Below are positions 8,469 to 18,282 of a stretch of 64,000 bases of DNA, one piece after another; positions within the stretch are counted from its first letter, which is position 1; each line of letters begins with the position of its first letter. This stretch comes from Mycolicibacterium mengxianglii (GTDB lineage Bacteria; Actinomycetota; Actinomycetes; Mycobacteriales; Mycobacteriaceae): NCBI RefSeq assembly GCF_015710575.1, contig NZ_CP065373.1, positions 558,001-622,000 of the forward strand, in the 5' to 3' direction. Position numbers and translations under genes: made by a program. The notes beneath the pieces are model-generated. The model was given only the letters and a program-made list of their open reading frames with translations, made no database searches and had not been told where the DNA came from.

Positions 8469-9041
8469 GTGCTGCTCTCTGACCGCGACATCCGCGCTGA
8501 AATCGCCTCCGGCCGGCTGGGCATCGACCCCTTCGACGACACGATGGTCCAGCCATCCAGCGTCGACGTCCGCCTCGACAAGTTCTTCCGGGTCTTCAAC
8601 AACCTGCGCTACACCCACATCGACCCGGCTCTGCAGCAGGACGAGCTGACCACCCTGGTGGAACCGGCTGCGGGGGATCCGTTTGTGCTGCACCCCGGCG
8701 AGTTCGTGCTGGGCTCCACCCTGGAGCTGTGCACCCTGCCCGACGACCTGGCGGGCCGCCTGGAAGGCAAGTCGTCGCTGGGCCGGCTGGGTCTGCTGAC
8801 ACATTCGACGGCGGGGTTCATCGACCCCGGCTTCAGCGGGCACATCACCCTGGAACTGTCGAATGTGGCCAATCTGCCGATCACGTTGTGGCCGGGCATG
8901 AAGATCGGCCAGTTGTGCCTGCTGCGGCTGACCAGCCCCGCCGAGCACCCCTACGGCAGCGCCGCAGTCGGGTCCAAATATCAGGGCCAGCGCGGACCCA
9001 CCCCGTCGCGCTCCTACCTCAACTTCCTCAAAAGCGACTGA
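8469..9041 (+). CDS. dcd: dCTP deaminase
   Basis: A 190-residue protein, the standard length. It has the trimeric dUTPase/dCTP deaminase fold motifs: [18 protein letters not shown] near the start, then [20 protein letters not shown] containing the catalytic glutamate, and [18 protein letters not shown]. It deaminates dCTP toward dUTP/dUMP for thymidylate synthesis; the M. tuberculosis enzyme is bifunctional (deaminase plus dUTPase). The GTG start at 8469 gives the conserved N-terminus [11 protein letters not shown]. The gene follows tRNA-Gly and precedes a mycobacterial hypothetical gene and udgA. Confidence 0.96.
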   Translation: MLLSDRDIRAEIASGRLGIDPFDDTMVQPSSVDVRLDKFFRVFNNLRYTHIDPALQQDELTTLVEPAAGDPFVLHPGEFVLGSTLELCTLPDDLAGRLEGKSSLGRLGLLTHSTAGFIDPGFSGHITLELSNVANLPITLWPGMKIGQLCLLRLTSPAEHPYGSAAVGSKYQGQRGPTPSRSYLNFLKSD

Positions 9042-9216
9042 CCACCGACGGCTCGCGTCCGCGTACCCTGAAACCTGCCGGGCCGCGGGGTGTCCAGCTA
9101 ATCGAAGTGGGTGTAACACCGGCTTCGTTGAAGGCGATGAAACATCTAGCTGGCAGCAATAGTGGCGTGGCCGAACGGGGTCGGGAACGCGCCACAGCAA
9201 ATAATTTGGAGGGGTA

Positions 9217-10956
9217 GTGGACATCGTACTCGGTGTGTCCATGACACCGACGACGGTACGTATGGTGCTGGTCGAAGGTGCAAAAGCGGACGGCGTCACT
9301 GTCGATCACGATGTGTTCGACATCCCCGCGGGTGATCCGTCAGCAACGGCTCCCGACAGGGTGGTCGCGGCGATTCTCGGTACCCGGGAAAGCGCTGTCG
9401 AGGGCGGCCACCAATTGGTCGGCACCGGCGTCACCTGGCGGGACCATGCAGAAGCAGCAGCGCTGCGCGACGCGCTGGCTGCGCGCAACATCGACGACGT
9501 CATGCTGGTCTCGGAGCTGCACGCTGCGGGCGCGCTGGCCCAGGCTGTGGGTAAGGCGGTCGGCTACGAACGCACCGCATTGATGTTCCTGGAACGGAAC
9601 ACCGCCACGCTGTCGGTAGTCGAGACCGCGGACGGCTCCATCGTCAAGGTCCAGCGCCACGATCTGCACACCACCGACGCAGTGGCTGAGATGGCCTCGA
9701 TGGTGGCGGGCCTGGAATCGCTGGAATCACCGCCGCAGGGCGTCTTCGTGGTGGGCTCCGGCGTCGCCGTGGGCGCCATCAAACTCCAGCTGGAATCGGC
9801 GACCTCACTGCCGGTCAGCGCCCCCGACGAACCCGAGGTCGCTCTGGCCCGAGGTGCCGCGCTGGCCAGCGCCAACGCCCCGCTGTTCGAGGCATCCACC
9901 GTCGGCCTGGCCTACTCCCAGGGCGGGGTGGACGGCACCACCGCGGGCGCGGCTCTGGCAGGTCTGGCTGCCGCCGATGTCACCCAGGCCGCCGGCGCCG
10001 ACTACACCGGAGCCCCGGCCGCCTTGGCCTACAGCGATGTCGACCCCGAATCGCAGGCATTCCCCGTCTACGCCGAGCCGGAGCCGCAGGCCGTGGCCGC
10101 CCAGCAGCAGGAGCGCAAGCCGTTCCTGCTGGTCGGCAGCGCCCTGACCTCGATCTTCGTCCTTGGCGTCACCGCCCTGGTCATCTCGCTCGCGGTCAGC
10201 ATCCGCCCGACCGTCGACCAGCGCCCCGCCCCGGCTGAGCGTGCCATCGTGCCCACCCAGGTCCGCGACGCGAGCCCGGCGACGCCGGAGGCAGCCGTCC
10301 CGCCGGCTCCGGCTCCGCCCCCGGAAACCATCAAAGCCCCGGTGCCCGTCGTTCAACAGGCCCCGCAACCGCAGTCCCCGCGCACGGTGTTCGTGGAAAA
10401 GCCCGCTCCCGCGGCGGCACCTGCACCGGCCGCCCCGGCGCCGGCTCCCGCGCCTGCGGCTCCCGCCCCGGCCCCCGCTGCGCCTCCGGTGGTCGCTCCC
10501 GTGGTGCCCGCACCCGTCGTGGTCCCGCCGCCGATCATCCAGCTGCCCGCTCCGCGGCTGCCGTCGATCTTCCGGCCGCCGTGGGAACCGCCGCGGAACA
10601 ATTGGCCGGACTGGACTCCGCCGCGGAACCAGCCCGAGCCCGACGACGACTGGACGCCGCCGTGGCGGCCCACGCAGACCCAGCAGCCGAGACCGCCGAT
10701 GGTGACCGTCGCCCCGGCAGTGCCGGACGTGCCACGGGTGCCGCAGGTACCCCAGGTTCAGCAGCCGCAGGCGCCGCAGGTGCCGCAGGTGCAGTGGCCG
10801 GGCTCGGGCTCAGGCTCCGGTGAGCGCGGTAGCTCCGGTGACCGTGGCGGACCGGGTGGATCAGGCGGACCGGGCAGTTCGGGTCGCGGCAGCGGCAACT
10901 CGGGCGGTTCCGGCCCTGCGGGCGGCGGACTCCTGCCGGTTTGGCCGTTCAACTGA
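9217..10956 (+). CDS. Actinobacterial single-pass protein with actin-like N-domain and Pro-rich tail (DUF7159-like)
   Basis: A 579-residue protein starting with GTG behind a strong ribosome binding site (GGAGGGG). Residues 1 to about 230 form an actin/ROK-like domain (MDIVLGVSMTPTTVRMVLVE at the start, a second-domain motif VFVVGSGVAVGAI, and EVALARGAALASANAPLFE). A single transmembrane helix lies at about 301-328, preceded by QERKPF, predicting N-inside/C-outside topology. The outside tail is very rich in Pro/Ala, then Trp-Pro repeats, then Gly/Ser. The function is unknown. The architecture resembles the Hsp70-like protein at 24559-26430. The DUF name is from memory. Confidence 0.8.
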   Translation: MDIVLGVSMTPTTVRMVLVEGAKADGVTVDHDVFDIPAGDPSATAPDRVVAAILGTRESAVEGGHQLVGTGVTWRDHAEAAALRDALAARNIDDVMLVSELHAAGALAQAVGKAVGYERTALMFLERNTATLSVVETADGSIVKVQRHDLHTTDAVAEMASMVAGLESLESPPQGVFVVGSGVAVGAIKLQLESATSLPVSAPDEPEVALARGAALASANAPLFEASTVGLAYSQGGVDGTTAGAALAGLAAADVTQAAGADYTGAPAALAYSDVDPESQAFPVYAEPEPQAVAAQQQERKPFLLVGSALTSIFVLGVTALVISLAVSIRPTVDQRPAPAERAIVPTQVRDASPATPEAAVPPAPAPPPETIKAPVPVVQQAPQPQSPRTVFVEKPAPAAAPAPAAPAPAPAPAAPAPAPAAPPVVAPVVPAPVVVPPPIIQLPAPRLPSIFRPPWEPPRNNWPDWTPPRNQPEPDDDWTPPWRPTQTQQPRPPMVTVAPAVPDVPRVPQVPQVQQPQAPQVPQVQWPGSGSGSGERGSSGDRGGPGGSGGPGSSGRGSGNSGGSGPAGGGLLPVWPFN

Positions 10957-11050
10957 CGTCGGTTTCCCGGCGGTCAGTGGTCACCTGCTGTTCGCGTACT
11001 GCTCAGTGTCGCGATGCGGTTAGCTCATCGACGTCGGGGTAGATGGTGGT

Positions 11051-12376
11051 ATGCGTTGCACCGTCATCGGGACCGGCTACCTCGGCGCGACCCACGCAGC
11101 AGGAATGGCCGAACTCGGCCATGACGTGCTGGGCGTGGACGTCGACCCAGGCAAGATCGCCAAACTGGCCGCCGGCGAGATCCCGTTTTACGAGCCCGGT
11201 CTGCGAAAGATGTTGCGCGACAACCTCGACGCCGGTCGGCTGCAGTTCACCACCGACTATGACGAGGCTGCGGCGTTCGCCGACCTGCACTTCCTCGCAG
11301 TCGGAACTCCACAGAAGAAAGGCGAATACGCCGCCGATCTGCGGCACGTCTACGCCGTCATCGACGAACTGGTGCCGCGGCTGACCCGCTCGGCGGTGAT
11401 CGCCGGGAAGTCGACGGTGCCAGTGGGCACTGCGGCCGAACTGGCCCAGCGCGCAACATCTGTGGCGCCCGCCGGAGTCGACGTCGAGATCGCCTGGAAC
11501 CCGGAGTTCCTGCGGGAAGGGCACGCTGTCACCGACACCCTGAGCCCGGACCGCATCGTGCTCGGCGTCCAGGGTGATTCAGCCCGGGCCGAGGCAATGC
11601 TGCGCGAGTTGTATGCCCCGCTGCTCGAGAACGGGGTGCCGTTTCTGGTTTCCGACCTGCAGACCGCCGAACTGGTCAAGGTGTCCGCCAACGCTTTCCT
11701 GGCCACCAAGATCTCGTTCATCAACGCCATGGCCGAGGTGTGCGAAGCCTCGGGTGCTGATGTCACCGTCCTGGCCGATGCGCTGGGCTACGACGCCCGA
11801 ATCGGTCGCCGATTCCTCAACGCCGGACTCGGATTCGGCGGCGGCTGTCTGCCCAAGGACATTCGCGCCTTCATGGCCCGCGCCGGCGAATTGGGCGCCA
11901 ACCAAGCCCTGACTTTTCTGCGCGAGGTCGACAGCATCAACATGCGCCGTCGCACCAGGATGGTCGAACTGATCACCAGCGCGTGCGGAGGTTCCCTCCT
12001 GGGCGCCAACATCGCCGTCCTGGGTGCGGCGTTCAAACCGGAATCCGATGACGTGCGCGACTCGCCCGCACTCAACGTCGCCGGTCTGTTGCAACTCAAC
12101 GGCGCGGCCGTCAACGTCTACGACCCCAAGGCACTCGACAACGCGCGCATGGTATTTCCCACACTCAACTACGCCACGTCGGCTCTCGAGGCCTGCGAGC
12201 GCGCCGACGCCGTGGTAGTGCTCACCGAGTGGCAGGAGTTCGTCGACCTCGCCCCGGCCGTCCTCGCCGAAACAGTGCGCGCCAAGGTCATCGTCGACGG
12301 CCGCAACTGCCTCGACATCGACCGCTGGCGCGGCGCCGGTTGGCAGGTGCACTGCCTGGGCAGGCGCGTAGCCTGA
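11051..12376 (+). CDS. udgA: UDP-glucose/GDP-mannose 6-dehydrogenase family protein UdgA
   Basis: A 441-residue enzyme with an N-terminal NAD-binding Rossmann fold (VIGTGYLGATHAAGMAELGH). The catalytic cysteine sits in GFGGGCLPKD around residue 260, with the conserved TDYDEA, TPQKKGEYA and KVSANAFLATKISFINAMAE segments. The C-terminal UDP-binding domain has AFKPESDDVRDSPA. It oxidises a nucleotide sugar (probably UDP-glucose to UDP-glucuronate) with two NAD+. It matches M. tuberculosis Rv0322 in length and position after dcd. The start is the ATG at 11051. Confidence 0.93.
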   Translation: MRCTVIGTGYLGATHAAGMAELGHDVLGVDVDPGKIAKLAAGEIPFYEPGLRKMLRDNLDAGRLQFTTDYDEAAAFADLHFLAVGTPQKKGEYAADLRHVYAVIDELVPRLTRSAVIAGKSTVPVGTAAELAQRATSVAPAGVDVEIAWNPEFLREGHAVTDTLSPDRIVLGVQGDSARAEAMLRELYAPLLENGVPFLVSDLQTAELVKVSANAFLATKISFINAMAEVCEASGADVTVLADALGYDARIGRRFLNAGLGFGGGCLPKDIRAFMARAGELGANQALTFLREVDSINMRRRTRMVELITSACGGSLLGANIAVLGAAFKPESDDVRDSPALNVAGLLQLNGAAVNVYDPKALDNARMVFPTLNYATSALEACERADAVVVLTEWQEFVDLAPAVLAETVRAKVIVDGRNCLDIDRWRGAGWQVHCLGRRVA

Positions 12377-12381
12377 CCGAC

Positions 12382-13122
12382 GTGGACTTCGCTGCGGAAT
12401 TCCTCTCCGAGAACAAGAGCTTCGGCGCGCTGATCGCCAACGGTGACCCGTCGGCCGAGGTGCCGACCTGTCCCGGCTGGAATCTCCAACAACTTTTCCG
12501 CCACGTCGGACGCGGAAACCGGTGGGCGGCTCAGATGGTGCTCGAGCAGGCCGGCGAGGCGCTGGACCCGCGCGCGGTGCCGGACGGTAAACCTCCCGAG
12601 GGTGCCGAAACGCAATGGCTCGACGCGGGCGGAGAAAAACTCGTCGCTGCCGTCGACCAGATCGGTGGTGAGGTGCCGGTGTGGACGTTCGTGGGCCCGC
12701 GACCCGCGGCGTGGTGGATCCGGCGGCGACTGTACGAGGTGTTGGTGCACCGCGCCGATGCCGCACTCGCCTTGGGACAACCCTTCGAGGTGTCACCTGA
12801 ATTGGCCGGCGACGCCATCAGCGAATGGCTCGACATCGTCGTCCACACCCCGACCGCGACAACTGCACTTGCCGATGGCCATTCGATCCACCTGCACGCC
12901 ACCGACGACGGACTGGGTGACGTGGGGGAGTGGACGCTGTCCCGGCAGGGTGAGTCGGTGTCCTGGCGGTACGAACACGGCAAGGGCAGCGTCGCCCTGC
13001 GCGGTGCCGCCGCTGACCTGCTGCTGGCGCTGACCCGGCGTCGCCCCCGGGAATCATCGGACATCCAGACCTTCGGTGACGAGACAGTCTGGCAGTCCTG
13101 GGTGGACCACGTGACGTTCTGA
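12382..13122 (+). CDS. Maleylpyruvate isomerase-family (mycothiol-dependent, DinB-like) protein
   Basis: A 246-residue protein starting at the GTG 5 bases after udgA. The N-terminal four-helix DinB-like domain has the typical lead VPTCPGWNLQQLFRHVGRGN. The second metal-binding segment reads RRLYEVLVHRADA, with Glu and His in the family positions. The C-terminal beta-rich part (GDVGEWTLSRQG ... VALRGAAADLLLALTRR) is typical of actinobacterial members. These proteins are putative mycothiol-dependent metalloenzymes; the reaction here is unknown. The reading frame extends upstream into udgA, but those residues are not family-like. Confidence 0.85.
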   Translation: MDFAAEFLSENKSFGALIANGDPSAEVPTCPGWNLQQLFRHVGRGNRWAAQMVLEQAGEALDPRAVPDGKPPEGAETQWLDAGGEKLVAAVDQIGGEVPVWTFVGPRPAAWWIRRRLYEVLVHRADAALALGQPFEVSPELAGDAISEWLDIVVHTPTATTALADGHSIHLHATDDGLGDVGEWTLSRQGESVSWRYEHGKGSVALRGAAADLLLALTRRRPRESSDIQTFGDETVWQSWVDHVTF

Positions 13123-13150
13123 CCGCCCCTGCGAAGGTAGGTTGCAGACC

Positions 13151-13504
13151 ATGAGCACATCGGAGATCGCGACCGTTCTCGCCTGGCATGACGCCCTCAA
13201 TGCCAAAGACCTGGCCACCTTGGTCGACCTGTCCAGTGACGACATCGAGATCGGCGACGCGCACGGCGCCGCCCAGGGCCTCGAAGCCCTGCAGGAGTGG
13301 GCGCAAGGTCTCACCGGCACCGTCACCACGGGTCGGCTCTACGTCCACGACGGTGTCGTCGTGGTGGAACAGACGGCAGGCGAACAGACCTGGGCGTCGG
13401 CGTTCCGTGTCGTCCACGACAAGGTGACGTCGGTGTTCCGCCACCCTGATCTCGCTTCCGCACTGCGGGCCACCGACCTGACCGAGGACGACCTGGACGC
13501 CTGA
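13151..13504 (+). CDS. NTF2-like (SnoaL) domain protein
   Basis: A 117-residue protein with the NTF2 fold pattern: an opening helix [20 protein letters not shown], then [20 protein letters not shown] and the sheet strands VVVVEQTAG and [15 protein letters not shown]. These proteins serve as small-molecule binding or isomerase domains; no active-site set is certain. The ATG at 13151 is preferred over a TTG 9 bases upstream. Its TGA overlaps the ATG of rmlA by one base, so rmlA translation is probably coupled to it. Confidence 0.8.
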   Translation: MSTSEIATVLAWHDALNAKDLATLVDLSSDDIEIGDAHGAAQGLEALQEWAQGLTGTVTTGRLYVHDGVVVVEQTAGEQTWASAFRVVHDKVTSVFRHPDLASALRATDLTEDDLDA

Positions 13505-14367
13505 TGCGCGGCATCATCCTGGCCGGCGGGTCCGGCACGCGGCTGTACCCGATCACCTTGGGGACCAGTAAGCAGCTGCTGCCGGTGTATGACAAGCCGC
13601 TGATCTACTACCCGCTGTCCACACTGATGATGGCCGGAATCCGCGACATCCTGGTGATCACCACCTCCGAGGACGCGCCTGCGTTCCAGCGTCTGCTCGG
13701 TGACGGCTCGGCTTTCGGGATCAACCTGACCTACGCCGTGCAGGACCACCCGGACGGGCTGGCGCAGGCGTTCGTCATCGGCGCCGAACACATCGGCACC
13801 GACTCGGTGGCGTTGGCGTTGGGAGACAACATCTTCTACGGCCCCGGCCTGGGCACCAGCCTGAGCCGGTTCCGGGCCGTGGACGGCGGCGCGATCTTCG
13901 CCTACTGGGTAGCCGACCCGTCGGCCTACGGCGTCGTCGAATTCAGCGCCGAGGGCACCGCACTGTCCCTGGAAGAAAAACCTGCGACTCCCAAATCCAA
14001 CTACGCGGTGCCGGGGCTGTACTTCTACGGCAACGACGTGGTGGATATCGCCCGGACACTGCGGCCCTCGGCGCGCGGTGAGTACGAGATCACCGAGATC
14101 AACCAGATCTACCTCGACCAGGGTCGTCTCACCGTGGACGTGCTGGCGCGCGGCACCGCATGGCTGGACACCGGCACCTTCGACTCACTGCTGGACGCCA
14201 GCGATTACGTGCGCACCATCGAACGCCGCCAGGGCTTGAAGATCTCCATTCCCGAAGAAGTCGCCTGGCGGATGGGCTTCATCGACGACGCGCAACTGGC
14301 GGCCCGGGCCGAAACCCTGGTCAAGTCCGGTTACGGGGGATATCTGCTGGAGTTGTTGGGACGTTAG
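13504..14367 (+). CDS. rmlA: Glucose-1-phosphate thymidylyltransferase
   Basis: A 287-residue nucleotidyltransferase with the signature [20 protein letters not shown] at the N-terminus, then [23 protein letters not shown] and the sugar-binding [19 protein letters not shown]. It makes dTDP-glucose, the first step to the dTDP-rhamnose of the arabinogalactan linker in mycobacterial cell walls, and is essential there. Length matches M. tuberculosis RmlA (Rv0334). The 3' end overlaps the convergent YibE/F gene by 47 bases. Confidence 0.96.
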   Translation: MRGIILAGGSGTRLYPITLGTSKQLLPVYDKPLIYYPLSTLMMAGIRDILVITTSEDAPAFQRLLGDGSAFGINLTYAVQDHPDGLAQAFVIGAEHIGTDSVALALGDNIFYGPGLGTSLSRFRAVDGGAIFAYWVADPSAYGVVEFSAEGTALSLEEKPATPKSNYAVPGLYFYGNDVVDIARTLRPSARGEYEITEINQIYLDQGRLTVDVLARGTAWLDTGTFDSLLDASDYVRTIERRQGLKISIPEEVAWRMGFIDDAQLAARAETLVKSGYGGYLLELLGR

Positions 14368-15592
14368 GGCTTTCACCGGGAGTGGCGAGTACTGCGGCGA
14401 TCGCGGTGGTCAACGGCACCGACAATGCCAGCGCGATACCGCCGACCGCCGAACGCGCGATCTCGATGGCCACGCTCTCACTGGTCAACACGTCCGACAA
14501 TGACCGGTTGGCGACACTGAACAACAACAGCAGTGGCAGCGAACTACCCGCGTAGGCGAGCACCAAGGTATAGACGGTGCTGGCGATGTGATCGCGCCCG
14601 ACCCGCATCGCGCCGGTGAAAACCGCCCGGCGCGAGGTGTTCTCGGTAGCTGCCAGTTCGAACGCCGTCGACGCCTGGGTCACCGTGACATCGTTGAGCA
14701 CACCGAGTGAGCCGATGATGAACCCGGCCAACAACAGGCCGGTGATCGACACATGGCCCAGGTACGCGGCCACTTCGTTGTTCTGGTCTTCCGACAGCCC
14801 GGTCAGCTGTGCCAATTCGATTGCCGACCAACTCAACACCGCCGCCAGCAACAGTGAGGTCAGCGTGCCCAGCAGCGCGGCGGAGGTGCGCAGGCTGACC
14901 CCGTGCGCGAGGTAGATAACCGCGTACAGGATGGCGGCCGACGCGACCAACGACACCGGCACCGCCGAGGCGCCGTCCCGTAACGCCGGCAGCAGGAACA
15001 CCATCAACACGCCGAATGCGACGACGATGCCGATCAGGGCACGCAATCCACGCCAGCGGGCCACGGCGACGACCACCACCGCGAAGGCGAGCGCCAGAGC
15101 CACCAGCGGCCACGTGCGCTCGTAGTCGTAGAAGGCATACGTTGTGGAGCCGTGCTGATCGACCGCCCGGATGATCCGGATGTCTTCACCAGCAGCCAGA
15201 TTGGGCTGGCCCGGGGTCAGGCTGAACTCCAGCAGGGTGGTGGCCCCGGCGTTGGGACCCGAAGCGATCTCCACCACGGACTGCACACACTCGCCGGCCT
15301 CGGGAAGGCCCGGGGTCGGTGCCGACGTCAGCACCCTGCCGGCCGAGGAGCTGCCACAGTGACCCAGGCTGCTGGACGTGACGTGGCCGGCCTCGGTGGT
15401 GACGGCTCCACCGGTTGCGTCCTGGAACGGCAACGGAATGTCGACCTTCTGCTGGCTGGGCCACAACACCACCGCGCCGGCGAGCACGGCCGCGCCGATC
15501 ACAACGAGCAGCCCCACCACGATCCGAGCCGCCAGCGGCCCCAGCGGCGCGGGACCCCGTAATGAATGGGAGTGGCTGTGGCCGTGGGTCAT
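14321..15592 (-). CDS. YibE/F family membrane protein
   Basis: A 423-residue polytopic protein with a His-rich cytoplasmic start (HGHSHSHS) and a first helix ([20 protein letters not shown]). An extracytoplasmic region with cysteine residues follows ([14 protein letters not shown]), then about seven more helices. The YibE/F core pattern is clear: [75 protein letters not shown]. The function is unknown. Its ATG shares one base with the stop of the upstream lipase gene (TGATG), so it is the distal gene of an aspC–lipase–yibE/F operon. It converges on rmlA with a 47-base overlap. Confidence 0.88.
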   Translation of the reverse strand: MTHGHSHSHSLRGPAPLGPLAARIVVGLLVVIGAAVLAGAVVLWPSQQKVDIPLPFQDATGGAVTTEAGHVTSSSLGHCGSSSAGRVLTSAPTPGLPEAGECVQSVVEIASGPNAGATTLLEFSLTPGQPNLAAGEDIRIIRAVDQHGSTTYAFYDYERTWPLVALALAFAVVVVAVARWRGLRALIGIVVAFGVLMVFLLPALRDGASAVPVSLVASAAILYAVIYLAHGVSLRTSAALLGTLTSLLLAAVLSWSAIELAQLTGLSEDQNNEVAAYLGHVSITGLLLAGFIIGSLGVLNDVTVTQASTAFELAATENTSRRAVFTGAMRVGRDHIASTVYTLVLAYAGSSLPLLLLFSVANRSLSDVLTSESVAIEIARSAVGGIALALSVPLTTAIAAVLATPGESPNVPTTPADIPRNRT

Positions 15593-16827
15593 CAGCAGTT
15601 ACCCACGGCCGGAACACCGGCGAACCTGTCAGCGATCCAGGCGTAATCCCGCTGCCCGGCATCCAGTGCGTGACCCTGCCCCGGCAACTCGATCGCCATG
15701 ATGTTGTCGCCCAGACCGCAGGCTCGCTCGACTGCCTGAGCAGTCCACTGGGGCAGCACCAAAGCGTCCTCACTTCCATAGGTGACCAACAACGGTGTCG
15801 GCGTGGGACGCTGCGGCAGGCTGTAGGACTGCAGCCGCCCGACGAGGCGTCCGGTGGCCTCAGGTGTGGGTGTCTTGATCTGCGAGCGGTCGACGGCATC
15901 GAGCACCGCGTCCTTCTCCTCGGCGTTTGGCCCGCGGCAGGCAACGACGGCACCCAGGCCGCGGCGGAGTTCGCCGCTGAAATAGTCATCCGGATTGATG
16001 CCCGGGTCGACCGCGGCGAGGCCGGTGATCAGGGTTGGATAGATGAATTCCTGGTCGGTGGTGAACGTGCCGTCGGTCAACTCGCCGAGCCTGCTGAGAT
16101 CAGCGGCCGGGGCCAGCGCCACTGCGCCCAGCAGCTCGGTGCCCTCGGCGTAGACCGGCGCGTACTCGGCTGCGGCCCATGCCGCCTGGCCGCCCTGGGA
16201 GGCGCCGTATGCCACCCACTGGTTCGACAGCCGCGGCTCCAGCGTCCGGGCGGCCCGTACCGCGTCGATCAGATTGAACGCCTCGGACTTCGGCTCCAGG
16301 TACGGATGCACCTCGTCGGCGCCGTCGAAGGCGGCGGCTGGACCGAGGCCGGCGTAATCGGTGTATGCGACCGCATAGCCCTGCTCCAGCAGGGCCGCGA
16401 CTCCGGGCAGGACACCGGAGAGTCGAGGATCGCCCAGCGTGCCGCAGTCCGGTGTGGCACCGGTGGTGTAGTGGGCGTAACCGACCACCCGCCAGCCACC
16501 CGCAGGAGCGGCGCCCGGCGGGGTGAACAAGGCGCCGCCGACGACGGTCGATGCTCCGGTGATCCCTGAGATTGACTGATAAACAAACGTATTGGCAGCA
16601 GAGCCGGTGGGCAGTGCGTCGGTATCGAAAGCCGTCTGTTGACTCGAGGAGAGCACCTCACCTCGCGCCGCCCAATCCGGCGCTGCGATGACCGGCATGT
16701 CGCGGCTGTACTGCATCGGCGCCTGCGCGCGTGGGATGTCGGCCACCGGCCCGGGCGTCGACTGGCAACCGACGAGCAGTCCGAGGACCACAACGGCGGC
16801 GGTGAGCATCCGCAGGGGTGAACGCAC
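15592..16827 (-). CDS. Secreted lipase/alpha-beta hydrolase lipoprotein (LIP family)
   Basis: A 411-residue hydrolase. The N-terminus is a lipoprotein signal (MLTAAVVVLGLLVGCQS), so the product is probably anchored outside the membrane. The nucleophile elbow is GASQGG. Family blocks are GYAHYTTGATPDCGTL, YAVAYTDYAGLG, EVHPYLEPKSEAFNLIDAVRA and, near the end, the catalytic His in ELPGQGHA. This matches the secretory lipase (LIP) family, which hydrolyses triacylglycerols or other esters. The GTG at 16827 is one base downstream of the aspC stop and fits translational coupling; a further ATG at 16809 also precedes the signal peptide. Confidence 0.88.
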   Translation of the reverse strand: MRSPLRMLTAAVVVLGLLVGCQSTPGPVADIPRAQAPMQYSRDMPVIAAPDWAARGEVLSSSQQTAFDTDALPTGSAANTFVYQSISGITGASTVVGGALFTPPGAAPAGGWRVVGYAHYTTGATPDCGTLGDPRLSGVLPGVAALLEQGYAVAYTDYAGLGPAAAFDGADEVHPYLEPKSEAFNLIDAVRAARTLEPRLSNQWVAYGASQGGQAAWAAAEYAPVYAEGTELLGAVALAPAADLSRLGELTDGTFTTDQEFIYPTLITGLAAVDPGINPDDYFSGELRRGLGAVVACRGPNAEEKDAVLDAVDRSQIKTPTPEATGRLVGRLQSYSLPQRPTPTPLLVTYGSEDALVLPQWTAQAVERACGLGDNIMAIELPGQGHALDAGQRDYAWIADRFAGVPAVGNC

Positions 16828-16828
16828 C

Positions 16829-18094
16829 CTACTGACGGTAGCTGACCAGGAAGTTGCCGAGGCGCTCGATCGCGTTGGACAGGTCACGGGCCCACGGCAG
16901 GGTCACGATCCGAAGATGATCCGGCGCAGGCCAATTGAAGCCCGTGCCCTGACCCACCAGGATTTTCTCCTGCAGCAACAGATCGAGCACCAACTGCTCG
17001 TCGTCCTGGATGTCGTAGACCTCGGGATCCAACCGTGGGAATGCGTACAGGGCCCCGACGGGCTTCACGCACGACACCCCGGGGATCTCATTGAGCTTGG
17101 TCCAGGCCACGTCGCGCTGCTCGAGCAGGCGCCCGCCGGGCAGTACCAGGTCGTCGATGCTCTGGTGACCACCGAGGGCCACCTGAATGGCGTGCTGCGC
17201 AGGCACATTCGGGCACAGCCGCATGTTGGCCAGCAAGCTGATGCCTTCGATGAAGCTGCTCGCGTTCTCCTTGGGGCCGGTGATCACCAGCCAGCCCGAC
17301 CGGTAACCGGCGACGCGGTACGCCTTCGACAATCCGTTGAAGGTGAGGGTGAGTACGTCGGGGGCCAGCGAGGCCAGGCTGATGTGCTTGGCCTCGTCGT
17401 AGAGGATCTTGTCGTAGATCTCGTCGGCCAGCAGCAACAGCTGATGTTTGCGCGCCAGTTCGGCTATCTGCTCGAGGACCTCGCGGGTGTAGACCGCGCC
17501 GGTGGGGTTGTTCGGGTTGATCACCACCAGTGCCTTGGTGCGCTCGGTGATCTTCGACTCCAGATCGGCGATATCGGGCTGCCAGCCCTGCGTCTCGTCG
17601 CACAGGTAGTGCACCGGGGTGCCGCCGGCCAGGGCGGTCGACGCGGTCCACAGCGGGTAGTCCGGCGCCGGAATCAGCACCTGATCGCCATTGTCCAGCA
17701 GCGCCTGCAATGTCATGGTGATCAGCTCGGACACGCCGTTGCCGAGGTAGACGTCGTCGATGTCGAAGCGGGGGAAGTTCTCCACCAGTTCGTAGCGGGT
17801 GAACACGGCGCGGCGGGCGCTGGGAATGCCCTTGGAGTCGGAATACCCCTGCGCGTTCGGCAGCGCGGCGATGATGTCGCGCATGATCACGTCGGGGGCT
17901 TCGAAGCCGAACGGAGCCGGGTTGCCGATGTTGAGTTTGAGGATCCGGTGTCCCTCGGCCTCCAGGCGGGCGGCGTGGTCGTGGATGGGTCCCCGGATCT
18001 CGTAGAGGACGTCCTGCAACTTCGCCGACTGCGTGAAGATGCGCTGCCGGTTCCCCTGGCCGGTTGAATGCCAAGGCAGCTGGTGAGTGCTCAC
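16829..18094 (-). CDS. aspC: Pyridoxal-phosphate aminotransferase AspC/AlaA type
   Basis: A fold-type I aminotransferase of about 421 residues. It has the lead GNPAPFGFEAPDVI, PDYPLWTASTALAGG, the PLP-contacting NPNNPTGAVY and LADEIYDKILYD, and the Schiff-base lysine in NGLSKAYRVAGYRSGW. The second substrate arginine lies in the C-terminal HLRIVTLPW. It matches M. tuberculosis Rv0337c, annotated AspC, whose close relatives act as alanine or aspartate aminotransferases. The frame is open 43 codons further upstream to 18223, but those residues are not conserved, so the GTG at 18094 (VSTHQLPWHS) is chosen. It is the first gene of the operon with the lipase. Confidence 0.93.
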   Translation of the reverse strand: MSTHQLPWHSTGQGNRQRIFTQSAKLQDVLYEIRGPIHDHAARLEAEGHRILKLNIGNPAPFGFEAPDVIMRDIIAALPNAQGYSDSKGIPSARRAVFTRYELVENFPRFDIDDVYLGNGVSELITMTLQALLDNGDQVLIPAPDYPLWTASTALAGGTPVHYLCDETQGWQPDIADLESKITERTKALVVINPNNPTGAVYTREVLEQIAELARKHQLLLLADEIYDKILYDEAKHISLASLAPDVLTLTFNGLSKAYRVAGYRSGWLVITGPKENASSFIEGISLLANMRLCPNVPAQHAIQVALGGHQSIDDLVLPGGRLLEQRDVAWTKLNEIPGVSCVKPVGALYAFPRLDPEVYDIQDDEQLVLDLLLQEKILVGQGTGFNWPAPDHLRIVTLPWARDLSNAIERLGNFLVSYRQ

Positions 18095-18282
18095 ATGAAC
18101 GATTGTCCCACGGCTGTCGACGCATTTTTCCAGGCAGGGAGCCGGTGGGCTCAGATTGCGATCCGTGCTCATCGGGATGACATTCCGGACACGACTGCGG
18201 TTTGCCGAGTGCTCTCCGGCCATTCCGACCTGGTGGCGCTGTTAACTGGCGGAGTCATTATCGGTCGCGGAAGGCACAGGAA

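Noticed and set aside
8055..9299. A 414-residue open frame antisense to dcd and the tRNA gene
   Set aside because: It crosses a tRNA gene and the intact dcd gene on the other strand; no domain present.
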